DNA of 64,000 nucleotides, from assembly GCA_910588335.1 (NCBI GenBank), contig CAJUQV010000002.1, positions 62,001-126,000 of the forward strand, read 5' to 3'. The notes beneath the pieces are model-generated. The model saw nothing but the letters and a program-made list of their open reading frames with translations, was not told the DNA's origin and ran no database searches. Below, one piece after another: positions 43,739-52,598 of the stretch (positions are counted from its first letter, which is position 1; each line of letters begins with the position of its first letter). The translations under genes were made by a program, and so were the position numbers. The DNA is from an uncultured Ruminiclostridium sp. (lineage in GTDB: Bacteria; Bacillota; Clostridia; Oscillospirales; Ruminococcaceae).

Positions 43739-44815
43739 TTATGAAAAATAAGACATCAAAGCTATATTCATTGCCGCTTCAACACAGGGAACCGCTCTTG
43801 GCACAATGCAGGGATCGTGTCTTCCCTTTATTTCCATAACCGCGTTTTCCTTTTTTATAAAATTAACGGTGTTTTGAGAGCGGGCAATTGAAGGGGTAGG
43901 CTTTACGGCTACTCGGAAGATAATCGGCATACCGTTTGAGATTCCGCCCAAAATTCCGCCGGCGTTGTTGGTTCTTGTTTTAATTTCGCCGTTTTCTGCG
44001 TAAAATTCGTCGTTGTTTTCACTGCCATTCATTTCGGCGGCCTTGAATCCCGCGCCGAATTCTATTCCTTTAATTGCGGGAATTCCAAAAACAAGCTGTG
44101 AGATACGGTTTTCAATCCCGTCGAATATCGGTGAACCAAATCCCGCCGGAAATCCCACCGAGCAGCACTCTATTATCCCCCCTACGGAATCAAGCGCTTT
44201 TTTCGCATTATTGATAACGCTTCTCATTTTTATGTCAGAATCGGGATTAAGTACGGGGAGATACCTTGTTTTGACTTCTCTGAGACATTTTGCTGAAACG
44301 CTTACGGAATCAAACGGTAAATCCCTTTCATTTCCAACCGAATAAATATGAGCGGCGGTGGTAACGCCTCTTTTTTCGAGAAGCTGTTCACAAACCGCAC
44401 CCAAAAAAACAAGGGGAGCGGTAAGTCTTCCGGAAAAATGTCCTCCACCGCGAGGATCGTTGGCGCCTTTGTATCTTAAAAAACCCGTATAGTCGGCGTG
44501 CCCCGGTCGGGCAAGTCCGAAGATGCTTTCATAATCGGAGGAATGGTGGTCATTGTTTTTTATTACTGCGCACAGAGCTTCGCCGGTGGTTTTACCTTTG
44601 TAAAAGCCGCTGATGATTTCGGGCATATCCGTTTCACCGCGCATGGTGCTGGTTCCGTCTTTTTTGGGGGCACGTCGGGACATAAAGCCGTATATGCGTT
44701 CAAGATCAAGCTCCTCTCCTGCGGGAAGGTTGTCTATAACCGCGCCTATCGCTGTTCCGTGAGATTCGCCGAACACGGATAGTGAAATGGATCCTATACT
44801 AATTGATGATGACAT
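43739..44815 (-). CDS. aroC: Chorismate synthase
   Basis: Converts 5-enolpyruvylshikimate 3-phosphate to chorismate, with reduced FMN, the last common aromatic step. The 358-residue protein has FGESHGTAIGA (residues about 14-24), RPGHADYTG, RPTPSIARSQNTV-like KPTPSIARSQNTV, and GRHDPCIVPRAVPCVEA. The start ATG 44815 is supported by GGGAGG 8 bases upstream, although it overlaps the aroA end by 17 bases. The gene is fourth in the shikimate operon. Length is typical. Confidence 0.96.
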   Translation of the reverse strand: MSSSISIGSISLSVFGESHGTAIGAVIDNLPAGEELDLERIYGFMSRRAPKKDGTSTMRGETDMPEIISGFYKGKTTGEALCAVIKNNDHHSSDYESIFGLARPGHADYTGFLRYKGANDPRGGGHFSGRLTAPLVFLGAVCEQLLEKRGVTTAAHIYSVGNERDLPFDSVSVSAKCLREVKTRYLPVLNPDSDIKMRSVINNAKKALDSVGGIIECCSVGFPAGFGSPIFDGIENRISQLVFGIPAIKGIEFGAGFKAAEMNGSENNDEFYAENGEIKTRTNNAGGILGGISNGMPIIFRVAVKPTPSIARSQNTVNFIKKENAVMEIKGRHDPCIVPRAVPCVEAAMNIALMSYFS

Positions 44816-46016
44816 CTGTTATACCTCCCAACAAGCGAAAATCATCGAAAAAACGGGGATATGACTTGGTAACGCATTCGGCGCCGATTATGGTGACTTT
44901 TCCATTGGAACGGGCGGCGGCTATCGCCAAGGACATTGCTATACGGTGATCGTTATGCGAATCGCATATTCCGCCGTTCAGACTTTTCACTCCCTCTACT
45001 GTCAGGCTGTCCTTGTTTTCGGTGACCTTAGCCCCTAACTTGTTTAGTTCGGTGGAAATTGCCGACAATCGGTCGCATTCCTTGATTCGCAGTCTTTCAC
45101 AGCCCGTAATATGTGAAATTCCCTCCGAAAAGGAAGCCAGAACGGTCAGAATAGGCACCAGATCGGGTATCTGTGAAGCGTCAACGTCAAAAGCGCGTCC
45201 CCCCGCGTTTTTCACTATATCAAGAATGGCGCGGTCGCCCTGAAGGCTGTTTGGATTAAGACCCTCTATTTCAATTTCGGAGCCTATCGCGTTTGCCACC
45301 GCGAAAAAAGCCGCCTGCGACATATCGGCCTCTATCTCGGTTTTTTGTGGAGCATAGCTTTGCCCGCCTTTTATAAAATACCCTTGAGGAATTTCGTCAA
45401 TCCTTATACCTGATTTTTCAAGCTCCGCTATTGTCAGATTCACATATGGCTTTGATTGCAGCGGGGAGGTGAGGATAAGGCGGCTGTCCCCTTCAAGAAT
45501 CGGCAGAGCGAACATAAGTCCGCTTATAAACTGCGAGGAAATACCTCCCTCAAGGCTGTAATCACCCGCACGAAGCCTACCCGAAATACGATAGGGCATT
45601 GACCTTGCTTCAAATATTATACCATTTTTTGTAAGCTCTGTAAAGTAGGGAGTGAGTGGTCTTTCGGGAAGTTTTCCTTTTCCGTGAAATTCCGTTTTGC
45701 ACCCCAACGCCGCAGCTACGGGAAGGAGAAATCTTAAAGTGGAACCGCTTTCGCAGCAGTCGGCCACGGCGGTTTCGGAGGGGACTTTTATTCCTTCTAC
45801 TATTGTAAAATCGTCCTCGCTGTATATTTTTGCCCCCAATGATTCCAGAATGTTTATAGTGGCTCTTGTGTCGGCACAGTCCAGAAGGTGTTTTATCTTC
45901 GATTTTCCTTTGGCAAGAGCGGCGCAGATAAGGGCGCGGTGGGAAATGCTTTTGGAGGAGGGAACGGCTGTTCTCCCCGAAAGCTTGGAGGGTGTTATTG
46001 TGATTTTTTTTGTCAT
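44799..46016 (-). CDS. aroA: 5-enolpyruvylshikimate-3-phosphate synthase
   Basis: Transfers the enolpyruvyl group of PEP to shikimate 3-phosphate. The 405-residue protein shows AVPSSKSISHRALICAALA near the N-terminus, SGSTLRFLLPVAA for the phosphate loop, and NDHRIAMSLAIAA near the C-terminus, where the active-site arginine and aspartate lie. The short length and motifs suggest a class II-like enzyme, but this is not firm. The start ATG overlaps the aroB stop (ATGA). It is third in the shikimate operon. Confidence 0.95.
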   Translation of the reverse strand: MTKKITITPSKLSGRTAVPSSKSISHRALICAALAKGKSKIKHLLDCADTRATINILESLGAKIYSEDDFTIVEGIKVPSETAVADCCESGSTLRFLLPVAAALGCKTEFHGKGKLPERPLTPYFTELTKNGIIFEARSMPYRISGRLRAGDYSLEGGISSQFISGLMFALPILEGDSRLILTSPLQSKPYVNLTIAELEKSGIRIDEIPQGYFIKGGQSYAPQKTEIEADMSQAAFFAVANAIGSEIEIEGLNPNSLQGDRAILDIVKNAGGRAFDVDASQIPDLVPILTVLASFSEGISHITGCERLRIKECDRLSAISTELNKLGAKVTENKDSLTVEGVKSLNGGICDSHNDHRIAMSLAIAAARSNGKVTIIGAECVTKSYPRFFDDFRLLGGITDVIIN

Positions 46017-47065
46017 ATTAACTCCAGAAGATCTTTATATTCTTTAAGAGAAAGGGTCACTATTTCACTTTTTCCTGTTTGGTGGCAAATAATAATTCTT
46101 ATTTTGTCGGTGGTTCGTTTTTTGTCGCCGATGGAGAGCGAATAGAGACTGTCTGAGCTTATATCAGAAAAAAAGGGAAGGGAGTTTGCTTCCAAACATA
46201 ATTTAAGCTTTTCCGCAGTACCTTTTTGTACTTTGCCTTGTTTTTCGGCGGCGAGCGTGATCATATACATACCCATTGCTACTGCTTTTCCGTGGGGTAT
46301 GGTACCGTAGCCCATATACTTTTCTATGGCATGTCCGAAGGTATGTCCGAAATTAAGGATCATACGCTCTCCGGTATCAAATTCGTCATTCTGAACCACA
46401 TCGCGCTTTATGCTGACGCATTCGGCTATTATATCTTCGATATTTTCCTTTGCTATGCCGCCGGAAAGTTTTTCAAAAAGTGAAGCCGAGCGTATCATAC
46501 CGTATTTTATTACTTCGCCCATTCCGTCGGCAAAAATATCGTGGGAAAGTGTTGATAGCGTATCGGTGTCGGCTATTACCAATATGGGCTGTTTAAAGCA
46601 GCCCACCAGATTTTTTCCCGCTTCGATGTTTATCGCGGTTTTTCCGCCAACGGAACTGTCTACCTGTGCCAATAAGGTTGTGGGTATCTGTACATAATCC
46701 ACACCGCGAAGATATGTCGCCGCGCAGTATCCGGTAAGGTCGCCCACTACTCCGCCGCCTAAAGCTATCAGAAAATCCGATCTTGTAATATCGTTTTCGG
46801 ACAAAAAATTATACAGGCATATAAGCTGTTGGTGTGATTTTGATTTTTCACCGCAGGGAACAACAATTTTAACGGCGTTAAAGCCGCTTTTGTTCAGAGA
46901 GTCAAGAACTTTTTCACCGTACAGGCTGTCAACTGTTTTGTCGGTAACTATGGCGCATTTTTTTGAGCCCGTCACATTTGATACAAGCTCTCCGCATTTG
47001 TCCAATAAACCTTTTCCTATCAGAATATCATATGCGGAAGCAGTTTTAACGCAAATTTTTCTCAT
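46013..47065 (-). CDS. aroB: 3-dehydroquinate synthase
   Basis: Cyclises DAHP to 3-dehydroquinate, with NAD and a divalent metal. About 350 residues. Diagnostic stretches are ALGGGVVGDLTGYCAATYLRG (20 of these residues: GGGVVGDLTGYCAATYLRG), PTTLLAQVDSSVGGKTAI, and the metal-site NFGHTFGHAIE. ATG 47065 overlaps the aroF stop in ATGA fashion; a longer frame upstream has no support. It is second in the shikimate operon. Confidence 0.95.
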   Translation of the reverse strand: MRKICVKTASAYDILIGKGLLDKCGELVSNVTGSKKCAIVTDKTVDSLYGEKVLDSLNKSGFNAVKIVVPCGEKSKSHQQLICLYNFLSENDITRSDFLIALGGGVVGDLTGYCAATYLRGVDYVQIPTTLLAQVDSSVGGKTAINIEAGKNLVGCFKQPILVIADTDTLSTLSHDIFADGMGEVIKYGMIRSASLFEKLSGGIAKENIEDIIAECVSIKRDVVQNDEFDTGERMILNFGHTFGHAIEKYMGYGTIPHGKAVAMGMYMITLAAEKQGKVQKGTAEKLKLCLEANSLPFFSDISSDSLYSLSIGDKKRTTDKIRIIICHQTGKSEIVTLSLKEYKDLLELI

Positions 47066-48084
47066 CGCTGCGTACCTACCGTTTTGCCCATAACGGAAGC
47101 AATTGAAGAACATTTTTTAACACAGGCGTCAAAATGCTTTGGAGTAAGGGACTGTGCGCCGTCGCACAGTGCCTTCTGCGGATTGTTGTGCACTTCGATT
47201 ATAAGTCCGTCCGCGCCGGCTGCTATCGCTGCCATCGACATAGGCTCCACTAACTCATATTTGCCCGTAGCATGGCTGGGATCTATTACAACGGGAAGAT
47301 GACTTAAGGATTTTATGACGGGTACGGCCGAAATATCCAAGGTATTTCTTGTCTGTGTTTCAAAGGTCCTAATTCCTCTTTCACACAGGATAACGTTCGT
47401 ATTTCCTCCCGCAAAAATGTATTCGGCGGACATAAGCAGTTCTTCAATAGTGCTGGAAAGGCCTCTTTTAAGCAGGATTGGCTTATTGCATCTGCCTAAT
47501 TCCTTAAGCATTTCAAAATTCTGCATATTTCTTGCGCCCACCTGAATTACGTCCACATCGGCAAATAAGTCAAGGTGAGCCAACGACATAAGTTCGGTTA
47601 CTATGGGGAGCCCCGTGGCTTTTTTCGCTTTAAGGAACAGCTTTAATCCTTCTACGCCAAGTCCTTGGAAGGAATATGGGGAGGTCCTCGGTTTAAAAGC
47701 CCCTCCTCTTAAGAGATTTGCTCCCGCTTCTTTTACCTTCATGCAGGTGTCAACTATCTGCTCTTCCGTTTCTATGGAACAGGGACCGGCTATTACCGCA
47801 ACATTTCCATCTCCTATTTTAGTGTTTCCCACCGAAATTACGGTATCCTCCGGATGAAATTTTCTGTTTACTCCCTTGTACGGTTCCTGAACACGCTGTA
47901 CCGATTCAACTATTTCCTGCGCTTCGATAGCTTCCGTATCTATCTTGTGCGTATCTCCGATAAGTCCCAGAATTGTGGTATGTTCGCCGCGTACCTCATT
48001 GATTTTAATGTTTTGAGCCTCAATTCCGCGGCAAAGTTCTTCCACCTCGTTTTTGGGGGCTCCTTTCTTAAGAATAATAATCAT
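47062..48084 (-). CDS. aroF: DAHP synthase (3-deoxy-7-phosphoheptulonate synthase), class I-beta
   Basis: The first enzyme of the shikimate pathway, condensing PEP with erythrose 4-phosphate. About 340 residues: an N-terminal ferredoxin-like regulatory domain (about 1-70), as in Bacillus and Thermotoga enzymes, then the barrel with VIAGPCSIET (split GPCSIE), GGAFKPRTSPYSFQGLG, LLKRGLSSTIEE and VIDPSHATGK. ATG 48084 is chosen, with GAAAGGAAG about 9 bases upstream; the 19 codons beyond it run through the leader terminator. The regulatory domain is typical of feedback by aromatic amino acids. Transcription appears also to be attenuated by the leader. Confidence 0.95.
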   Translation of the reverse strand: MIIILKKGAPKNEVEELCRGIEAQNIKINEVRGEHTTILGLIGDTHKIDTEAIEAQEIVESVQRVQEPYKGVNRKFHPEDTVISVGNTKIGDGNVAVIAGPCSIETEEQIVDTCMKVKEAGANLLRGGAFKPRTSPYSFQGLGVEGLKLFLKAKKATGLPIVTELMSLAHLDLFADVDVIQVGARNMQNFEMLKELGRCNKPILLKRGLSSTIEELLMSAEYIFAGGNTNVILCERGIRTFETQTRNTLDISAVPVIKSLSHLPVVIDPSHATGKYELVEPMSMAAIAAGADGLIIEVHNNPQKALCDGAQSLTPKHFDACVKKCSSIASVMGKTVGTQR

Positions 48085-48125
48085 TATATTGTCTTCCTTT
48101 CGTTTATTGTTTTTGTTTAAGGTAT

Positions 48126-48158
48126 CAAAAAATGCCCGCACCGTTGAGATGCAGGCAT
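48126..48158 (-). terminator. Attenuator-type terminator before aroF
   Basis: On the minus strand ATGCCTGCA and TGCGGGCAT form a 9-bp stem with one G-U pair and a 9-base loop, then a run of six T (48131-48126). It sits 32 bases downstream of the leader-peptide stop and about 42 bases before the aroF start, the arrangement of an attenuator. Confidence 0.8.
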
Positions 48159-48189
48159 ATAATTGCGTTTAAAAACGCTGTTCTGTCCG

Positions 48190-48294
48190 TTACACCGCAA
48201 CTTTATTTTTGGTACGCAAAAAATACTTGAAGCTAAAGTAAAAGCTCAAGCCGCTAAACCAAAATATAAAAGCCGCTGTGTAAATGTCAGACAT
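48190..48294 (-). CDS. 34-residue aromatic-rich leader peptide (candidate attenuation peptide)
   Basis: Starts at ATG 48294 with AGGAG 6 bases upstream and ends with TAA 48192-48190. The peptide begins MSDIYTAAFIFWFSGLSFYF and continues SFKYFLRTKNKVAV: seven Phe, three Tyr and one Trp, 11 aromatic residues of 34. It lies between a consensus promoter and a terminator directly upstream of aroF, so translation through Phe/Tyr/Trp codons could control readthrough. Alternatively it may be a small membrane protein, as the central part is hydrophobic with a positively charged tail. No family is recognised. Confidence 0.65.
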   Translation of the reverse strand: MSDIYTAAFIFWFSGLSFYFSFKYFLRTKNKVAV

Positions 48295-48334
48295 ATGTTG
48301 CTCCTGTTTCGTTTGGTTTTGGAATTCCTTTTAT

Positions 48335-48363
48335 ATTTTACCGCAGTAAACAGATTTTGTCAA
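48335..48363 (-). promoter_or_regulatory. Sigma-A promoter of the shikimate operon
   Basis: Minus strand TTGACA (48363-48358), 17-base spacer, TAAAAT (48340-48335), about 40 bases before the leader-peptide start. Confidence 0.85.
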
Positions 48364-48464
48364 TAGGTTTTTTTAAAAAAGTTGCGGTTAATGGATTATT
48401 TTTTTGTTTCCTATATGAAAATGCTACCTCAAGAAGAATTTGAAAAAAATATCAAGGAAAAAAG

Positions 48465-48566
48465 GTGGATATTGCGAGCATTTATGAAGCAGAGATTTTT
48501 TTTCACGGCAAGTATTACGGTAAGATTTCATTGGAGGAGCAATATAACCGATTTATAAAAGCTTAA
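48465..48566 (+). CDS. Small 33-residue ORF, possible gene remnant
   Basis: GTG 48465 opens a frame that begins VDIASIYEAE and ends YNRFIKA at TAA 48564-48566. Just upstream, a different frame reads MLPQEEFEKNIKEK, so the two may be parts of one gene broken by a frameshift, or the ORF may be a separate small peptide (an AAGGA stretch lies near it). No family is recognised. The TAA stop is the first bases of the family-A repeat at 48563, as for leuB. The low confidence reflects short length. Confidence 0.3.
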   Translation: MDIASIYEAEIFFHGKYYGKISLEEQYNRFIKA

Positions 48567-48744
48567 GGCAATACCATACAATGATTGCGTGTGGAGGATT
48601 GCGCCGTAAGATTTTTTGTCAGCTTGTATAAATCCAATGCAGGAATACCGGTGTATTTCAATGAGGGGTTGTACAAGATGACGGAAAATATGCAGGCAAG
48701 CCGCACGCAAAGTCGCCAGGCGGTCATTGCGCGGTGTTGCCTTG
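48563..48744. mobile_element. MITE-like element, family A, diverged copy (about 182 bp)
   Basis: TTAAGGCAATACC at the left end and GCGCGGTGTTGCCTTG at the right end are the family-A termini. The middle (GTCAGCTTGTATAAATCCAATGCAGGAATACC, then GTATTTCAATGAGG) is clearly homologous to the copies at 42954 and 52594 but diverged. It lies between the small ORF and the methyltransferase promoter. Confidence 0.75.
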
Positions 48745-48754
48745 ATAGTCGGGT

Positions 48755-48783
48755 TTGACTTTTCATTGTAAAAATGCTATACT
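48755..48783 (+). promoter_or_regulatory. Sigma-A promoter of the methyltransferase gene
   Basis: TTGACT (48755-48760), 17-base spacer, TATACT (48778-48783), 40 bases before the start codon. Confidence 0.8.
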
Positions 48784-48822
48784 GAAAAGAACATTAAAAT
48801 ACAAACAGGAAAGGCGGTTTTT

Positions 48823-49581
48823 ATGTGGAATGCAAAGCTGTACGATGATTTTTCAAAAGAACGCAGACAGCCATCTCTTGACCTTGTAAGCAGATTAAAT
48901 GGGCGCGGCTTTAAACGTATACTTGACGTAGGCTGCGGCTCCGGAATGAGTACTTCCGCTCTGGTTTCGGCTTTCGGGGAAGCGGAGATAACCGGAGTAG
49001 ATTTGTCGGAAAATATGATAGAGGCAGCAAGAAAAGCTCTGCCCCATGTTACGTTTATTCAAAGAGACTGCGAAAATTCCGATGCCGATCTTGGGAAATT
49101 TGATCTTATTTTTTCAAATGCGTTTATGCAGTGGCTGGATAATCAGAAAAATTTTATTGAAAGTTCCTTTGAAATGTTAAACGAAAACGGGGTTTTTGCG
49201 GCACAGGTGCCGCTTTCGCATCTGATGCCGTCAAGAAAGTGTATGGACGAAGCGATATGCGCTCTTCCCGAAAGCGTTCGGAAAACCGAAAGAAAAAGCA
49301 CTTATTTATCGGCGAAATTTTATTATGACGTTTTGTCAAAACTTACGGATAAGTTACATATCTGGGTTACCGACTACTACCATATAATGAACGAACATGT
49401 GGATATACTGAATTTTTTCAGAGGTACGGCGCTTAATCCTTATACAGAAAAGCTTGATGAAAATGAACAAAAGGTATTTTTGGACAGGGTGCTGGAAAAC
49501 TTCAAAAAGGCGTATCCTGCTCAGGATAACGGAAAAATATTATTCCAGTTCAAACGGCTGTTTATGATAGCGGAAAAGTAA
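48823..49581 (+). CDS. Trans-aconitate 2-methyltransferase-like SAM methyltransferase
   Basis: A 252-residue class I methyltransferase resembling Tam. Motif I is ILDVGCGSGMSTSALVS, motif post-I ITGVDLSENMI, and the motif II region FDLIFSNAFMQWL has the QWL typical of Tam-like enzymes. The N-terminus WNAKLYDDFSKERRQP fits the family. Small carboxylic acids are the usual substrates of Tam; the actual substrate here is unknown. GGAAAGG precedes ATG 48823, with a clear promoter upstream. It is followed by ahcY, which would recycle the SAH produced. Confidence 0.85.
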   Translation: MWNAKLYDDFSKERRQPSLDLVSRLNGRGFKRILDVGCGSGMSTSALVSAFGEAEITGVDLSENMIEAARKALPHVTFIQRDCENSDADLGKFDLIFSNAFMQWLDNQKNFIESSFEMLNENGVFAAQVPLSHLMPSRKCMDEAICALPESVRKTERKSTYLSAKFYYDVLSKLTDKLHIWVTDYYHIMNEHVDILNFFRGTALNPYTEKLDENEQKVFLDRVLENFKKAYPAQDNGKILFQFKRLFMIAEK

Positions 49582-49682
49582 GTAAATTCACCGTTTTTAT
49601 TTTAAATTTATAAGGTTTATACTTGAAGTTTCTTTCAATTTGTGGTAAAATAAAATTATTAAGACGAAAGGAAAACAAAAAA

Positions 49683-50927
49683 ATGTCAAGTGAGATCAGA
49701 GATATCAACCTTTGGGAAAGCGGCTGCCGCAAAATCCAATGGGTAAAAGATAATATGCCGCTTCTCAGAAGCTATGAGGAAGAATTTATCGAAAAAAAGC
49801 CTTTTAAAGGGCTTAAAGTCGCCTTATCCGTTCATCTGGAGGCAAAAACCGCTTATTTGTGCAAAGTCTTTGCGGCGGGAGGCGCGGAAATGTATGTTAC
49901 GGGAAGCAATCCCTTGTCTACTCAGGACGATGTAGCCGCTGCGCTGGTGCACGACGGTCTTAACGTGTTCGCGTGGTACAACGCTACCGATGAGGAATAT
50001 CACCGCCATATTTCCCAGGTAATAAAGGCTGCTCCCAATATTATCATTGACGACGGCGGTGATCTGGTTCATCTTATTCATACCGAATATCCTCAGCTAA
50101 TTGAGAATGTTATAGGCGGCTGCGAGGAAACCACTACAGGTATTCACAGGTTAAAGGCAATGAATGAGGCAAGTAAGTTGAAGTTCCCGATGGTTCTTGT
50201 AAACGACGCCGATTGCAAGCATCTGTTTGATAACCGCTACGGTACAGGTCAGTCGGTATGGGACGGAATCAACCGCACCACCAATCTGATAGTCGCGGGC
50301 AAAAATGTGGTAGTGGCCGGTTACGGCTGGTGCGGCAAAGGCGTTGCCATGAGAGCGAAGGGCTTGGGCGCGTCGGTTATAGTTACCGAGGTGGATCCCA
50401 TAAAAGCTATGGAAGCGGTAATGGATGGCTTTAAGGTGATGAAAATGACGGAAGCCGCCAAAATAGGAGATTTCTTTGTTACAGTAACAGGCTGTAATCA
50501 GGTTATTTGTGAAGACAGCTTCAAGGTTATGAAAGATGGAGCGATCTGCTGCAACGCAGGGCATTTTGATGTTGAGGTGGATGTGGCAAAACTCAGGGAG
50601 ATCGCCAAGGAAAGTCATCTTGCAAGAAACAATATTATGTGTTATACCCTTGAGGACGGCAGAAGGATAAACGTTATCGCCGAAGGAAGACTTGTCAATC
50701 TTGCCGCCGGCGACGGACATCCCGCTGAAATAATGGATATGAGCTTCGCCATTCAGCTTTTGTCCGCTCTTTATCTTTCCGAGCACAAAAACAGCCTTAC
50801 AGATATGATCATAAATGTTCCGAAGGAGATCGACAATGAGGTTGCAGAGCGTAAGCTTAAATTCTGGGGTATTGAAATTGACAGGCTCTCACAACAGCAG
50901 ATCGACTATCTGAACGCTTCGGAATGA
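49683..50927 (+). CDS. ahcY: Adenosylhomocysteinase
   Basis: Hydrolyses S-adenosylhomocysteine to adenosine and homocysteine with bound NAD. The 414-residue protein has CKVFAAGGAEMYVTGSNPLSTQDDVAAALV in the N-terminal substrate domain (cited only in parts), the NAD motif VVVAGYGWCGKGVAMRAKGLGA, split here as GYGWCGKGVAMRAKGLG, and NAGHFDVEVD. The C-terminus ends in KLKFWGIEIDRL and a short tail, without the KPDHYRY ending seen in many homologues. The chosen ATG 49683 has GAAAGGAAA upstream. The enzyme fits the methyltransferase just before it. Many Clostridia use a Pfs/LuxS route instead, so AhcY is somewhat less common. Confidence 0.95.
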   Translation: MSSEIRDINLWESGCRKIQWVKDNMPLLRSYEEEFIEKKPFKGLKVALSVHLEAKTAYLCKVFAAGGAEMYVTGSNPLSTQDDVAAALVHDGLNVFAWYNATDEEYHRHISQVIKAAPNIIIDDGGDLVHLIHTEYPQLIENVIGGCEETTTGIHRLKAMNEASKLKFPMVLVNDADCKHLFDNRYGTGQSVWDGINRTTNLIVAGKNVVVAGYGWCGKGVAMRAKGLGASVIVTEVDPIKAMEAVMDGFKVMKMTEAAKIGDFFVTVTGCNQVICEDSFKVMKDGAICCNAGHFDVEVDVAKLREIAKESHLARNNIMCYTLEDGRRINVIAEGRLVNLAAGDGHPAEIMDMSFAIQLLSALYLSEHKNSLTDMIINVPKEIDNEVAERKLKFWGIEIDRLSQQQIDYLNASE

Positions 50928-50942
50928 TTTTTTGTGTTTTTG

Positions 50943-50973
50943 AGGCACGAGCGTTCAGCTGTGCCTGCTTTTT
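50943..50973 (+). terminator. Candidate hairpin terminator after ahcY
   Basis: AGGCAC (50943-50948) pairs with GTGCCT (50961-50966), followed by GCTTTTTC. Modest stem but placed correctly before the hprK region. Confidence 0.5.
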
Positions 50974-51051
50974 CGATCGATGAACACAGCGTGCAGCAAT
51001 TGAACCGAAATGAAAGTAAAATTTATCTCGATTGTAAAGGAATTTTAATTT

Positions 51052-52011
51052 ATGCTGAAGGAAAAAGAATATTTTGTGCTGTTGTCTGACATTATTGACG
51101 AATATTCTCTGGAAACCGTTTACTGCCCATGTAGCCCGAAGGAAATCAAAATCAAGAACAATGACGTAAACCGTCCGGGTTTGCAGCTGGCAGGATTTTA
51201 TGAATATTTTGACAGCACCAGAATACAAATAGCGGGTAAGGCCGAATTTGCCTTTATGGAACAGCTCAGCGAGGAAAAGAGGATATCCGCCTTTGCCGAT
51301 CTGTTTTCTCAGAAACCGCCCGCTTTTATAGTCACGAGGGATCTTGAGATATTTCCGGAAGTGGAAAGACTTGCGAGGGAAAACGAGGTGCCTTTGTTCA
51401 GAAGTAAGCAAAGTACTTCCGAGTTTATGTCATCGCTTATTGCGTTTCTTAACCTGAGACTTGCTCCGAGAATTACCCGTCACGGAGTGCTTATAGAAAT
51501 ATACGGTGAGGGCGTACTCATTTTAGGCGACAGCGGCGTGGGAAAAAGCGAAACGGCGATAGAGCTTGTTAAGCGCGGTCACAGGCTGGTAGCCGACGAC
51601 GCGGTGGAAATCAGGCGTACCTCCAATATCACCCTCGTGGGCAGTTCGCCGGACAACATTCGTCACTTCCTTGAATTAAGGGGAATCGGTATCGTAAACG
51701 CGAGACAGCTTTTCGGTATCGGCGCGGTAAAGGTGAACGAAAAGATAGATATGGTGGTTGAGCTGGAAATCTGGAATCCCGAAAAGGTTTATGACCGTAT
51801 GGGCGTGGACAATCACTATATGTCGATTTTAGGAGTAAAGGTACCGTACCTAACCATTCCCGTTAAGCCGGGGCGTAACTTGGCGGTCATTCTTGAAGTG
51901 GCGGCAATGAACAACCGTCAGAAGAAGATGGGATACAACGCCGCTCAGGAGCTGCTTGACAATTTGGGTATGGATATGGAGAGCTCAGATACCATCACGA
52001 ATATCAAATAA
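51052..52011 (+). CDS. hprK: HPr kinase/phosphorylase
   Basis: Phosphorylates HPr on serine under high fructose-bisphosphate/ATP and dephosphorylates it otherwise, controlling carbon catabolite repression. The 319-residue protein has the P-loop GDSGVGKSE at 159-167, RHGVLIEIYGEG before it, and RGIGIVNARQLFG and RVPYLTIPVKPGRNLAV-type C-terminal stretches. AAAGGAA precedes ATG 51052. This is the opening gene of the conserved Firmicutes neighbourhood that runs on to dnaE and pfkA. Confidence 0.96.
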   Translation: MLKEKEYFVLLSDIIDEYSLETVYCPCSPKEIKIKNNDVNRPGLQLAGFYEYFDSTRIQIAGKAEFAFMEQLSEEKRISAFADLFSQKPPAFIVTRDLEIFPEVERLARENEVPLFRSKQSTSEFMSSLIAFLNLRLAPRITRHGVLIEIYGEGVLILGDSGVGKSETAIELVKRGHRLVADDAVEIRRTSNITLVGSSPDNIRHFLELRGIGIVNARQLFGIGAVKVNEKIDMVVELEIWNPEKVYDRMGVDNHYMSILGVKVPYLTIPVKPGRNLAVILEVAAMNNRQKKMGYNAAQELLDNLGMDMESSDTITNIK

Positions 52012-52055
52012 AGGTCTTTTTTGAAACAAGACAAAGCAAGGAAAGTAATAAAATT

Positions 52056-52598
52056 ATGATCTTAAAAGAAGAAAGACTGACTCTGAACGGTCACGAAATA
52101 TTGCTTCGAAGCGCGAAGCCCGATGACGCCTCAATGCTTAAGGATTACCTTAAAACAGTAAGCGGAGAAACAAGATTCCTATCAAAGGAAGCCGACGAGG
52201 TAACCATAACCGACGAGCAAGAGGCCGCTTTTATCGAAAAAATGAGCAGCCCGCGGAATTTGCTTATCATTGCCTTTTTTGACGGGGAATACGCGGGAAA
52301 CTGTTCTTTCGACACTAATGGTGAAAGCAGGAGAAACGCTCACCGCGCCGGACTTGGCATCGCCCTGTTTGAAAAATTCACGGGCAAAGGCTTGGGGCGT
52401 ATTCTTATGGAAAAAGCGTTGAAATGCGCCAAAGAGCTTGGCTACACTCAAATGGAACTTACCGTTGTCAGCGCAAACGAAAGGGCAAAAAAGCTTTACG
52501 AAAGCTTTGGTTTTAAAGAATACGGCAGACTGCCCAACGCCAATAAATACGATGACGGCACTTTCTCTGACGATATTTTTATGTTAAGAAGTCTTTAG
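52056..52598 (+). CDS. GNAT-family N-acetyltransferase (RimJ/L-like)
   Basis: A 180-residue acetyltransferase: LRSAKPDDASMLKDYL, FDGEYAGNCSFDTNG, GLGIALFEKFTGKGLGRILMEKAL (motif A; the GKGLG acetyl-CoA loop at about residues 110-114) and NERAKKLYESFGF. AAGGAAAG lies upstream of ATG 52056. The TAG stop falls in the left end of a family-A repeat element. Substrate unknown. Inserted between hprK and the PHP gene. Confidence 0.88.
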   Translation: MILKEERLTLNGHEILLRSAKPDDASMLKDYLKTVSGETRFLSKEADEVTITDEQEAAFIEKMSSPRNLLIIAFFDGEYAGNCSFDTNGESRRNAHRAGLGIALFEKFTGKGLGRILMEKALKCAKELGYTQMELTVVSANERAKKLYESFGFKEYGRLPNANKYDDGTFSDDIFMLRSL

